Assembly: GCF_045278715.1 (NCBI RefSeq)
Contig: NZ_CP136420.1
Location: 1,860,001 to 1,924,000 of the forward strand
Direction of reading: 5' to 3'
DNA: 64,000 nucleotides
Source of the DNA: Neomoorella carbonis
Lineage (GTDB): Bacteria; Bacillota; DSM-521; Neomoorellales; Neomoorellaceae
The position numbers and the translations under genes were made by a program. Every line of letters starts with the position of its first letter. Position 1 is the stretch's first letter. Below, piece by piece: positions 1 to 7,808 of the stretch. The notes below the pieces were generated by a model. The model saw only the letters and a program-made list of their open reading frames with translations, searched no databases and had not been told where the DNA came from.

Positions 1-783
1 CAGTAAACGCCGGCCGCCGATGCTGGCGTTTTCGCCACCACTGTGGCCCCACCCGTAACCGGCAGCTCCAGCACGGGAGGGATAAGGTACAGCGGTAGCC
101 AGGCGCTGACGGATATCACCATATATGGCGGCCAGGGGAATGACTCTGTCAGGGCCCGGCAGCCCCCCCTGAGGCTGGCGCGCAGCAGTAATCTTGGCCG
201 GGCAAGGGGAAATAAAGAAGGTGCCGATAGCTTGCGATGGTAATCCAGTTGCCAACATACCTTCTTCCCGGGCCAATCTTGCGGCCACATCCATAGGGGT
301 GGCCAGGGGTAAAATCTGCTCTACCAGGGAAGGGAAACGCACTTGGATCAAGCCCACCACCGCCGGACAGGCCGGGGAAATGAGCGGTCTTTTACCCTTA
401 TAATCATCCAGGTACCGCCTGATTGCCCGGGCTACTATTTCCGCCGCCAGGGCAACTTCGTAAACGGCATCAAATCCCAGGGCTACCAGGGCACCCAGGA
501 TATGTTCCAGGTCCGCCTGACCGGCAAACTGCGAGATTATGGCTGGAGCAGGCAGGGCGATCCGGTAGCTATAGGCAGCCAGAGCCGTCAGATCATCGCC
601 TACGGCGATCTTGGCATGGTTTGGGCAAATGCGAATACACTCGCCGCAGTCGATACAGCGCTCCTGGATAATGCGCGCCTTGCCTTCCCGTACCCGGATG
701 GCTTCTGTAGGGCAGTGTTTGATACAGTTGGTACAGCCTTTACATTTATCCTCTTCCAGGCGTACGGAATGGAAATAACCCAC
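1..783 (-). CDS. [FeFe]-hydrogenase-like protein with two N-terminal [4Fe-4S] clusters, partial
   Basis: The gene runs off the left edge of the window, so only its N-terminal part is present. It starts at a GTG at 783. Two ferredoxin motifs of form CX2CX2CX3C lie at about residues 14-24 and 43-53. They are followed by a region like the Fe_hyd_lg_C domain, in which SPACPA and SPCPAK stand where catalytic hydrogenases have TSCCP and MPCxxK. It therefore looks like one of the divergent hydrogenase-like proteins thought to act in redox sensing, rather than a main catalytic HydA. It follows an HATPase gene by 13 bases, which supports a signalling role. I infer the function from domain likeness and context; the C-terminal half and any PAS or phosphatase domain are not visible. 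Confidence 0.75.
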   Translation of the reverse strand, partial: MGYFHSVRLEEDKCKGCTNCIKHCPTEAIRVREGKARIIQERCIDCGECIRICPNHAKIAVGDDLTALAAYSYRIALPAPAIISQFAGQADLEHILGALVALGFDAVYEVALAAEIVARAIRRYLDDYKGKRPLISPACPAVVGLIQVRFPSLVEQILPLATPMDVAARLAREEGMLATGLPSQAIGTFFISPCPAKITAARQPQGGLPGPDRVIPLAAIYGDIRQRLATAVPYPSRAGAAGYGWGHSGGENASIGGRRLL

Positions 784-796
784 CGCGCCACCGCCT

Positions 797-1231
797 TCAG
801 CGATTATAAATAATTATGTTAACGGTAGTACCCTGACCCGGCGCCGACTTTATTTCCAATTCGTCGGCACAGCGGCGGATATTAGGCAGTCCCATACCTG
901 CCCCGAAACCCATCTCCTGGATCTCCCGTGGAGCCGTAGAATAGCCTTCCTGCATGGCCAGGTCAATATCGGGTATTCCCGGGCCGGAATCAAGGGCTGT
1001 AATGGTAATTGCCGCGGGAGTAATACTGGCCTTCAGTTCGCCGCCAAAAGAATGGATAACGATATTCATCTCCGCCTCATAGGCGGCTATTGCTACCCGC
1101 CGGATAATCGCCGGTGGAAACCCTACTTGCTGCAGGACCTGGCGAATGCGCGCCGCCCCGTCCCCTCCGGCAAGGAAATCACGCGCCCGGACGGGAAAGG
1201 ACATTTCCAGGGACGGTATATTATCCTTCAA
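797..1231 (-). CDS. Anti-sigma-factor-type HATPase (RsbW/SpoIIAB-like)
   Basis: A small GHKL ATPase domain of about 144 residues. The C-terminal half carries an ALDSGPGIPDID box (N/G1-type ATP site), then GFGAGMGLPNI (G2-like) and a final PGQGTTV, typical of serine kinase anti-sigma factors. An N-box-like segment AYEAEMNIVIHS lies before them. A TTG at 1231 sits eight bases after a GGAG and is preferred to the GTG at 1240. It lies between a DRTGG protein and a hydrogenase-like Fe-S protein, a trio seen beside hydrogenase genes in anaerobic Firmicutes. The likely role is phosphorylation or sequestration of a regulator in response to redox state; the partner is not identifiable here. Confidence 0.75.
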   Translation of the reverse strand: MKDNIPSLEMSFPVRARDFLAGGDGAARIRQVLQQVGFPPAIIRRVAIAAYEAEMNIVIHSFGGELKASITPAAITITALDSGPGIPDIDLAMQEGYSTAPREIQEMGFGAGMGLPNIRRCADELEIKSAPGQGTTVNIIIYNR

Positions 1232-1314
1232 GGTAACCACTCCGGCTGGTTCAGGCTGGCTTTCTGTATCTCCAGTAAACCCTACCTGTTGAAGCCTTTC
1301 CTCGCAGCACCCTT

Positions 1315-1776
1315 CTATTGCCTCTCCCTTCCCGCCGGCATGGCGCCATGGGGTGCCGTATCAGCCTCTTTTCCCTTTCGCGTTTTCTCGCTTTCCCAGC
1401 TGGCGGTCACGGCCTGATCATCACCAACCTCCCTGGAACAACCTTTCAGCCCCGCCTGGAAGAGGCGGCCGCAGCTGTCATACATCAACAACCTGGTGCC
1501 CAGGAGAGGCAGGCCCCTGTCTGCAGCAGCCTGGATGAGGTTCTTATCCGGCCTCTTTCCCCGGACGAAGACGATGGCCACGGCGTCGATCATGGCTGCG
1601 GTATGGATAACATGGGTATTGGTTAAACCTGTCAGGAGGAGTACCCGGCCGGAGGCAAAGGCCAGGACGTCGCTCATCAGGTCGGAACCAAAACCGGCCT
1701 CTACTTCCAGGTCCAGTTTATCGGCCCCGGTAAAGACCTCAGCTTCGAGGATGGCCTGCACTTCCCTGAGTTTCAC
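1315..1776 (-). CDS. DRTGG-domain protein
   Basis: The first ~110 residues resemble the stand-alone DRTGG domain, including a VEAGFGSDLMSDVLAF stretch and a VLLLTGLTN strand-turn. The domain is of unknown function and occurs in regulatory contexts, for example inside phosphotransacetylase and CBS proteins. The last ~40 residues are charged, of low complexity and probably disordered. The start is a GTG at 1776 behind AGGAGG. It leads a probable operon with the HATPase and the hydrogenase-like gene. I can say it is a small cytosolic regulatory protein, not what it binds. Confidence 0.7.
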   Translation of the reverse strand: MKLREVQAILEAEVFTGADKLDLEVEAGFGSDLMSDVLAFASGRVLLLTGLTNTHVIHTAAMIDAVAIVFVRGKRPDKNLIQAAADRGLPLLGTRLLMYDSCGRLFQAGLKGCSREVGDDQAVTASWESEKTRKGKEADTAPHGAMPAGRERQ

Positions 1777-2123
1777 CGGGCCCGAACCTCCTGATGGTGA
1801 ATTGCTTCACAATATCAGCCATAATAAACAGGCTTCCAACAAGCCCCTGCCTGCTTTTTTTAATTTCAGCAATAGCGCTCCTATTCACTTTCACTGTAAA
1901 ATCCTTTTGTGATAGTTCATATGTAGTTTTTATTCGCCATGAATTTTAATTTTCCTGCTAGGTCTTATAAAATTCTTATTTACCATTCATTTTATCGAAT
2001 TTTATTGTCCATATTTTTGACTTCTAGCTTTTTGGATAGATGAGCTGAGTTGCAAATAATTGACAGCGTTCCTAAACGATAATATAATTTTTCGGAGACC
2101 AAAATATTTGGGAGGCGAAGTTA
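1777..2123. other. Divergent intergenic region between the DRTGG and marR genes
   Basis: About 350 bases, clearly A+T-rich from 1840 to 2100. It should hold the promoters of the leftward hydrogenase-signalling operon and the rightward marR-MFS operon. A short inverted repeat GTGAA-N4-TTCAC lies near 1798-1811, close to the DRTGG start. I see no coding potential and no riboswitch that I recognise. Confidence 0.4.
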
Positions 2124-2591
2124 TTGGCTGGATTGGCGGCAGAAACCCGGGAATTGGAATTGCTACTGCGCCAGATCAATCATTTGATGAACCACTATAC
2201 CCGCACTTATTTGAGCGGCCGGGGTTTAACTATGGCCCGCTTCTGGGTTTTAAGCAACCTTGCAGTGGATAAACCCATAACTATGGGTGAACTTCAGCGG
2301 CGACTCTTCCTGGCCCCGGCCACCCTAACGGGCCTTGTTGACGGCCTGGTGGAGGAAAAGCTGGTCCGGCGCTGGCGGGACGATAATGACCGGCGCTTAG
2401 TATTCCTGGCCCTGACCCCCGCGGGAGAGGAATTCGTGTCCGAAATATTACACTATCGCTCCTCAGTTTTAGCAAAAGCCCTGGCAAACCGGGACGATAT
2501 CAATTTAGAACAATTAAACGCTTTTCTGCAATTGCTCCTTACTAACCTTAGATACCTGTGCCCTTATCTGCGCTCCCCCGAAGCCTGTTGA
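2124..2591 (+). CDS. MarR-family transcriptional regulator
   Basis: A 155-residue winged-helix protein. The central part (ITMGELQRRLFLAPATLTGLVD, recognition helix in two pieces) and the following DDNDRRLVFLALTP wing match the MarR pattern DxRDxRxxxxxLT. The start is TTG at 2124, eight bases after GGAGG. It is followed by an MFS exporter gene in the same direction, the usual pairing in which the regulator represses its own operon and responds to an exported small molecule. The ligand cannot be inferred. Confidence 0.9.
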   Translation: MAGLAAETRELELLLRQINHLMNHYTRTYLSGRGLTMARFWVLSNLAVDKPITMGELQRRLFLAPATLTGLVDGLVEEKLVRRWRDDNDRRLVFLALTPAGEEFVSEILHYRSSVLAKALANRDDINLEQLNAFLQLLLTNLRYLCPYLRSPEAC

Positions 2592-2644
2592 CCTTAGATT
2601 CCCAGGAAATATTTAGCTTTAAAAAGGTGGGAAAAATACGGGAC

Positions 2645-3877
2645 ATGGAAATAGGCCGTTTTCAGGCCCTGGCGGCTTTAAAGCACCGTAATTTCCGGCT
2701 CTTCTGGTGCGGGCAGCTAATCTCCCTTATGGGCACCTGGATGCAAAATATGGCCCAGGGCTGGCTGGTACTGCAGCTAACAAATTCTCCTTTTTTGCTG
2801 GGGCTGGTAAACGCCGTCCAGTTTACACCCATGCTGGTCCTCGCCCTGGTAGCCGGCGTGGTCGCCGACAGGGTGCCTAAAAGACGTCTTTTAATCATAA
2901 CCCAGAGCAGCCTGATGCTCCTGGCTTTTACTCTTGGTATTTTAACCCTGACCGGGCTGGTGCGTTACTGGCAGGTGCTGATCCTGGCAGGTCTGCTGGG
3001 CATAGTCAACTCCTTTGACATGCCTGCCCGCCAGTCCTTCGTCGTTGAAATGGTAGGCAAGCACGATTTGATGAATGCCATCGCCCTTAATTCATCTATT
3101 TTTAACGCCGCCCGGATAATCGGCCCGGCCCTGGCCGGCCTGGTCATCGGCCGGCTGGGAATGGCGGCCAGCTTCCTGCTTAATGCCGCCAGCTTTGTGG
3201 CCGTTATCGGGGGCCTGCTACTGATCCGGGTACCTGAAGACAGCTGGCCCCAGCAGGCGGAAACAAGAATCCTGGAAAAGATTGGCGAAGGGTTAGACTA
3301 CATCCGCCGGACCCCGGTTATCCTGCAGGCTATCACCCTCATGGCCTCCCTCAGCATTTTGACTATGAACTTTAATGTCCTGATTCCGGTCCTGGCCCGC
3401 AATACCCTGGGCCAGCAGGCGGAAGGCTACGGCCTGCTCATGTCTGCTTCAGGCATCGGGGCCTTCGGCGGAGCCGTGATGCTGGCCTTCTTAAGTAAAA
3501 ACGGACCGCGTCGCCAGTTATTGCTAGGCGGGGCCGCCGGCCTCTGTCTTTTCCAGCTTCTCCTCGCTGCCACGCGCTCTTATTTCGTAGCTTTTCTGCT
3601 CCTGGCCTTCACCGGCTGGTCAATGATTACTTTTACCGCTTCGGTGAACACAACCTTACAGCTTAATGTACCAGATAATTTACGCGGCCGGGTGATGAGC
3701 GTATATGCCCTAGTCTTCGGCGGCGTGACACCCATCGGCAGCCTGTTCAGCGGCAGCATCGCCCACCTCTGGGGCGCGCCGGCAGCCATGGCAACCGGCG
3801 CGACGATGGGGATGTTAAGTTTAATTATCATTATGTATGGGTTGCCGTACAAAAAAGGCATCCGGCCCCAGCATTAG
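2645..3877 (+). CDS. MFS transporter, DHA3/EntS-like exporter
   Basis: A protein of about 410 residues with some twelve hydrophobic helices. It begins with a conserved FRLFWCGQLISLMGTWMQ segment, as in the DHA3 group (enterobactin exporter EntS and macrolide exporters). A DRVPKRR loop between helices 2 and 3 corresponds to the MFS motif A. I chose the ATG at 2645; an upstream in-frame ATG at 2558 would overlap marR by 34 bases and adds no conserved sequence. Probable proton-driven efflux of a small molecule across the cytoplasmic membrane. Co-transcription with marR is likely. Confidence 0.85.
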   Translation: MEIGRFQALAALKHRNFRLFWCGQLISLMGTWMQNMAQGWLVLQLTNSPFLLGLVNAVQFTPMLVLALVAGVVADRVPKRRLLIITQSSLMLLAFTLGILTLTGLVRYWQVLILAGLLGIVNSFDMPARQSFVVEMVGKHDLMNAIALNSSIFNAARIIGPALAGLVIGRLGMAASFLLNAASFVAVIGGLLLIRVPEDSWPQQAETRILEKIGEGLDYIRRTPVILQAITLMASLSILTMNFNVLIPVLARNTLGQQAEGYGLLMSASGIGAFGGAVMLAFLSKNGPRRQLLLGGAAGLCLFQLLLAATRSYFVAFLLLAFTGWSMITFTASVNTTLQLNVPDNLRGRVMSVYALVFGGVTPIGSLFSGSIAHLWGAPAAMATGATMGMLSLIIIMYGLPYKKGIRPQH

Positions 3878-4052
3878 CTGCCCGAGCAGGATATAAGAAC
3901 GTAGCGCGCGGCTGACCATCATGTATCCAGGCCGCGGTGATTACTAACATTACCGTAATTCGACATCCTGCACCGCCTGGCAAATTGGTAATCTACGATA
4001 GCCCCTGTCACCTGGTACGCCGGGCCTCAGGCTGAGCCTCATAATAATAAAA

Positions 4053-4078
4053 ACCCCCACTCCTGCCAGGGTGGGGGT
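4053..4078 (-). terminator. Intrinsic terminator after hydG
   Basis: A stem of ACCCCCAC/GTGGGGGT with a ten-base loop. Read on the minus strand it is followed by TTTTTATTATTA. It lies 22 bases past the hydG stop and closes the hydrogenase maturation operon. Confidence 0.8.
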
Positions 4079-4099
4079 AAGATTTAAGTGCGGGCGGAT

Positions 4100-5503
4100 T
4101 TAAAAATACAGATCCCTTTCGCCGGCGGCGATGCGCTCCAGGCGGCGTTCGGTTTCCGCCCGGACGGCTCCATTGGGTATCTGGGCCAGGTGCTCCCTGA
4201 TAGCCGCTTCTCCCGCTTCCCGGGTGGCCGGTCCGGCGTAATCCAGCAGGTATTCTTTAAAGGTCAGGATGGCGTTGGGCTGGCACACATGCTGGATCTC
4301 ACCGGTTTTGGCCAGGGCCATAAAACGGTCCCCTGTACGCCCGCGGCGATAACAGGCCGTGCAGTAGCTGGGGAGATAACCCCGCTGGCACAGGTCGCGG
4401 ATTACTTCATCTGGGTGGCGGTGGTCGCCGATTTCAAACTGGGGCACGTCGTCGCTGTTTTCAGCATAGTGGCGGCCGTATCCGCCGACACCGGTGCAGG
4501 AGCCGGCGCTGAGCTGGGAAATTCCCAGGGCCAGGAGTTCGGCCCGAAGCTCCGGCGTCTCGCGCGTAGAAATAATCATGCCGGTATAGGGCACGGCCAG
4601 GCGGATGATGGCCACCAGCTTCTTGAAATCGTCATCGTTAACTAGATATGGGAAGTTTTCCAAACTAATACCATACGCCGGCCGCAGGCGAGGTACGGAG
4701 ATGGTATGAGGCCCGACGCCGAAGGTTTGCTCCAGATGGCGGGCATGGTAGAGCAGGCCCATCACCTCAAATTTATAATCGTAAAGACCGAAGAGGACCC
4801 CCAGGCCAACGTCGTCGATGCCACCTTCCATGGCCCGGTCCATAGCGGTGGTGTGCCAGTCATAATCAGCTTTGGGACCGCTGGGATGCATGTAGGCGTA
4901 AGTCGGCCGGTGGTAGGTTTCCTGGAAAAGAATATAGGTGCCGATGCCGGCTTCTTTGAGCCGGCGGTAAGCATCCACAGTGGTGGCGGCAATGTTGACG
5001 TTCACCCGGCGGATATTACCATTGGCCTCGGTAATATGATAGACACGGTTGATAACATCCAGAACGTAGTCCAGGGGGCAATGGACCGGGTCTTCCCCCG
5101 CTTCCAGGGCCAGGCGTTTATGCCCCAGGGACTCTAAAATGCGTACCTCCCGCTCCAGTTCCGCCGGTTCCAGGCGACGGCGTTCAAATTTGTTTTCCCG
5201 CCGGTAGCCGCAGTAACGGCAGTTGTTAACGCAGTAGTCGCTGAAGTAAAGGGGAGCAAAGAGGACCATGCGCCGGCCGTAAATCTTTTCTTTTATTTCC
5301 CTGGCGGCGGCAAACATCTGCCGGCGCACGCCCGTATCGTCGTTCTGGAGCAAAACGGCTACTTCGTAGGGTTCCAGTCCCTTCGCTTCCCGCGCCTTTT
5401 CGACGATGCGGGCAGCCTCGTCCCTCGTTGCCCGCTTGGCTTCTTCCAGGTAGCCTTCTATCTCTTCATGCTTAATAAAGTCGGCACGATAACCATGCTG
5501 CAT
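4100..5503 (-). CDS. hydG: [FeFe]-hydrogenase maturase HydG (tyrosine lyase)
   Basis: A radical SAM enzyme that splits tyrosine to p-cresol, CO and cyanide, building the Fe(CO)2CN synthon for the H-cluster. The SAM cluster motif CX3CX2C is at residues 91-98. The C-terminal auxiliary cluster motif CX2CX22C (Cys 381, 384, 407) separates HydG from its relative ThiH. Its length of 467 residues is normal. I chose the ATG at 5503, eight to nine bases after a GGGGG, over the ATG at 5518, which has no spaced ribosome site. It lies downstream of hydE, with a terminator after it. hydF is not in the window. Confidence 0.95.
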   Translation of the reverse strand: MQHGYRADFIKHEEIEGYLEEAKRATRDEAARIVEKAREAKGLEPYEVAVLLQNDDTGVRRQMFAAAREIKEKIYGRRMVLFAPLYFSDYCVNNCRYCGYRRENKFERRRLEPAELEREVRILESLGHKRLALEAGEDPVHCPLDYVLDVINRVYHITEANGNIRRVNVNIAATTVDAYRRLKEAGIGTYILFQETYHRPTYAYMHPSGPKADYDWHTTAMDRAMEGGIDDVGLGVLFGLYDYKFEVMGLLYHARHLEQTFGVGPHTISVPRLRPAYGISLENFPYLVNDDDFKKLVAIIRLAVPYTGMIISTRETPELRAELLALGISQLSAGSCTGVGGYGRHYAENSDDVPQFEIGDHRHPDEVIRDLCQRGYLPSYCTACYRRGRTGDRFMALAKTGEIQHVCQPNAILTFKEYLLDYAGPATREAGEAAIREHLAQIPNGAVRAETERRLERIAAGERDLYF

Positions 5504-5646
5504 GGAAAATTCCCCCATTCCATTTATTGATACTTAACGTATACCAGGACCATCTCTGCTTTTACTCCTCTTTCACATCGTTTTACGAACGTTTATTAAA
5601 TAAAGCCGTACTAATATCTTTTCCAATTCGTGGCTACCGCCACCAA

Positions 5647-6699
5647 CTAAGCCGGGAGGGGCTTCAAGGTGTGTCCCGGTCCCCGCCCCAGCCGCCGCCC
5701 TAAAGCGCGCACCATGCCTTCCAGGCAGTAGCGGCAGTCTTCGGGGCCTTCGTTGACGCAAATCTTATTGGGGTAGATTTGATAATTGGCCCGGTATTTG
5801 GTCGGCGTCAGGTTAGGCATAATGACGTTCGCCCCCCGTTGCAGGGCGAGCTGGCGGCCATTGGGGGCCAGTGTGCCCACCGCTGTAGTTGCCGGCAAAT
5901 GGGCGTATGGTATGACCAGTCGGGCGGTAGCTACCACCCGATAGGTGAGGTCCAGGCTCCCCGCCGGTTCCCCGCCCAGGGGCGTTGCCGGGTGGGGGAT
6001 AAAGGGGCCCAAACCTGCCATTTCCACGTCCAGCTGCCGCAGGAGGATTAAATCATCAGCCAGGTCCTCCAGGGTCTGACCCGGCAGGCCGATAATGTTG
6101 CCGGAACCTACCTGGTAGCCCAGCTCCCGCAGCCACTGGAGGCACTGGAGGCGCTCCTCCCAGCTCATGCCGGGGTGGAGGCGGGCGTAGAGGTTTTCAT
6201 TGGCCGTCTCATGTTTCAGAAGGTAGCGGTCGGCCCCGGCTTCCCGCCACATAGCGTATTCATCCCTCGTCCTCTCCCCGACGCATAAGGTTACGGCTAC
6301 CCCCAGCTTTTTTATTTCCCTGATTATCCCTGCCAGCATTGGGCCTGTATACCAGGGGTCTTCCCCCGACTGGAGGACGATGGTCCCATAACCCAGGTCC
6401 GCCCCGCGCCTGGCGGCAGCAACAATATCTTCTGGCATTAAGCGGTACCGCTGCAACTTCACATTGTCAGCCCGCAGGCCGCAGTAATAACAATGGCGGC
6501 GGCAGTAATTGGAGAACTCGATGACGCCGCGCAGGTGGACTTCCTCCCCGGCCACCCGGGCGCGGACGCCGTCCGCCAGCCTGTAGAGGGCTTCTTCTTC
6601 CGCCCCGGGGTCTGCGGCCAGCAGGTTTATGATGTCTGCCTTGGTGAGTTCTTCTCCGGCAGCGGCCCGCTCCAGGCTGCAGGCAAATTCCCGTCGCAC
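5647..6699 (-). CDS. hydE: [FeFe]-hydrogenase maturase HydE
   Basis: A radical SAM enzyme of about 350 residues that acts after HydG in building the diiron dithiolate part of the H-cluster. The SAM motif CX3CX2C is at residues 66-73 (CRRHCYYC). A second motif CX7CX2C near the C-terminus (CVNEGPEDCRYC) matches the optional second cluster of HydE. The GTG at 6699 has a perfect AAGGAGG eight bases upstream (6708-6714) and gives the family length; a longer in-frame GTG at 6774 overlaps the previous stop and is less likely. It sits between the TM1266-like gene and hydG. Confidence 0.95.
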   Translation of the reverse strand: MRREFACSLERAAAGEELTKADIINLLAADPGAEEEALYRLADGVRARVAGEEVHLRGVIEFSNYCRRHCYYCGLRADNVKLQRYRLMPEDIVAAARRGADLGYGTIVLQSGEDPWYTGPMLAGIIREIKKLGVAVTLCVGERTRDEYAMWREAGADRYLLKHETANENLYARLHPGMSWEERLQCLQWLRELGYQVGSGNIIGLPGQTLEDLADDLILLRQLDVEMAGLGPFIPHPATPLGGEPAGSLDLTYRVVATARLVIPYAHLPATTAVGTLAPNGRQLALQRGANVIMPNLTPTKYRANYQIYPNKICVNEGPEDCRYCLEGMVRALGRRLGRGPGHTLKPLPA

Positions 6700-6770
6700 G
6701 GCAATAACCTCCTTCCATTTCCAACCTGTATAACCTAATTTTCGGCCTCCCCGCCACCGGGACAGGCGGC

Positions 6771-7025
6771 TCACTTTCCCTTTCCTGTCAGGGCCGCCCG
6801 CACTTTTACCCCGGGGAGGCTGCCCAGCTTTCCCGTCAGGGCGCCGATGGTATCGGTGGTCCCGTCCACAATCAAAGCTATAACGGCCACGCCCCGTTCC
6901 CGGTAGGGAATACCCATGCGGCCGACGATGCAGTTGCCGTAATCGCTTAAGATGGCATTAACCCGGGCTGCAGTATGTTCGCGATCCTCAATTACTATCC
7001 CCACTACTCCCAGGCGGTTTTCCAT
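6771..7025 (-). CDS. TM1266-family iron-only hydrogenase system regulator (ACT-like)
   Basis: An 84-residue protein with the ferredoxin-like ACT fold pattern: VVGIVIEDRE, then a central YRERGVAVIALIVDG strand, then GVKVRAAL. This family is regularly found beside hydE/hydG/hydF and is annotated as a putative regulator of the iron-only hydrogenase system, without proof. It is similar to NikR/Lrp-type ligand-binding domains but has no DNA-binding part. Translation probably starts at the ATG at 7025, seven bases after AAGGAG; the ATG at 7031 is too close to it. It is the first gene of the operon with hydE and hydG. Confidence 0.85.
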   Translation of the reverse strand: MENRLGVVGIVIEDREHTAARVNAILSDYGNCIVGRMGIPYRERGVAVIALIVDGTTDTIGALTGKLGSLPGVKVRAALTGKGK

Positions 7026-7098
7026 CGTCATACTCCTTCATACTCCTTCCCCGAACAAGGCTGCACCGGATTATTATCGTTGCAGCTAAACCAAAAAA

Positions 7099-7131
7099 CG
7101 CCTGCCAGCTTGAATACTAAGCCGGCAAGCG
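7099..7131 (-). terminator. Terminator-like hairpin in the leader of the hydE-hydG operon
   Basis: Imperfect stem CGCxTGCCxGCTT/AAGCxGGCAxGCG followed on the minus strand by TTTTTT. It lies about 70 bases before the first gene of the operon and overlaps a short leader ORF, so it may work as an attenuator rather than as the end of a transcript. No minus-strand gene lies directly upstream to need a terminator. Confidence 0.65.
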
Positions 7132-7149
7132 TGAAAAATTACTTCGCAT
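7117..7149 (-). CDS. Possible ten-codon leader peptide before the TM1266-hydE-hydG operon
   Basis: ATG at 7149 is placed a few bases after a strong GGAAGGAGG. The ORF reads MRSNFSRLPA and stops at TAG 7117-7119, inside the terminator-like hairpin. A ribosome reaching the stop would cover the 5' arm of the hairpin, so translation could prevent termination. No run of one regulatory codon is seen. It could also be chance; the very good ribosome site is the main support. Confidence 0.4.
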   Translation of the reverse strand: MRSNFSRLPA

Positions 7150-7372
7150 ACAATTCCTCCTTCCCTAAGGTTCAGGTAATCCCTCACCGCAGGATAATTT
7201 TTGCCGCCCTCCCGCACCGGTCCTTAAACCCGTACGGTCAGGTTTGTTCTAGATCTATTTTGTACGATTATGAACAAAAATGCAAGCTGATTTTTATCCA
7301 GGACCTGAAAGGAATTTTTTCCCCGGCGGAGAAATTATATCCTTTAAGAGGACCCGTGAAAGGGGAGTGCAT

Positions 7373-7762
7373 ATGGAAGAGATCTTAAAACAGCTCCTTC
7401 AGGGACAGGAAGAAATCAAAAAGACATTACAACAGCATACTGAAATTTTGCAGCAGCATACCGAAACTCTACAGCGGCATACTGAAATTCTGCAGCAGCA
7501 TACCGAAACTCTCCACCAGCACAGCAAACAGTTAGACTATCTGGAACAAAGAATGATTAAAATCGAAAATCGCCTGGATAACGAACTGCTGCCGAAAATC
7601 AACGCCCTGTTTGACGCTTTTGAGCTACGGGGGGACGAGATTGCGAAACTCCAAAGACACCTGGATGACAGGCTCGATATAATCGCCCTGGATGTTAATT
7701 ACCTGCTGGGCAAAACCGCCCGCCAGGAAACAGCTATCCTGGAATTAAGACGGGCTAAGTAA
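7373..7762 (+). CDS. Coiled-coil protein with heptad repeats, function unknown
   Basis: A 129-residue, highly charged protein without membrane segment or signal peptide. Residues ~15-50 hold five tandem heptads of type QQHTEIL/QQHTETL, coded by a DNA repeat of 42 bases (two heptads); an amphipathic helix continues to the end. It starts at ATG 7373, six bases after AGGGGAG. It is divergent from the hydrogenase maturation operon and convergent with pfk. I do not recognise a family. A long parallel coiled coil or tether is all the sequence supports. Confidence 0.6.
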   Translation: MEEILKQLLQGQEEIKKTLQQHTEILQQHTETLQRHTEILQQHTETLHQHSKQLDYLEQRMIKIENRLDNELLPKINALFDAFELRGDEIAKLQRHLDDRLDIIALDVNYLLGKTARQETAILELRRAK

Positions 7763-7808
7763 AGGAAATCGCCGGAACAGAAAAACGAGGCTTTTGACGT
7801 AAATGCCG

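Noticed and set aside
4850..5000. Possible second small gene inside hydG on the minus strand
   Set aside because: It is in another frame of a fully conserved hydG sequence and has no ribosome site.
7245..7280. TTTGTTC...GAACAAA inverted repeat near the divergent coiled-coil/hydE promoters
   Set aside because: The seven-base arms are over 20 bases apart, and A+T-rich chance matches of this size are common. Not strong enough to call an operator.
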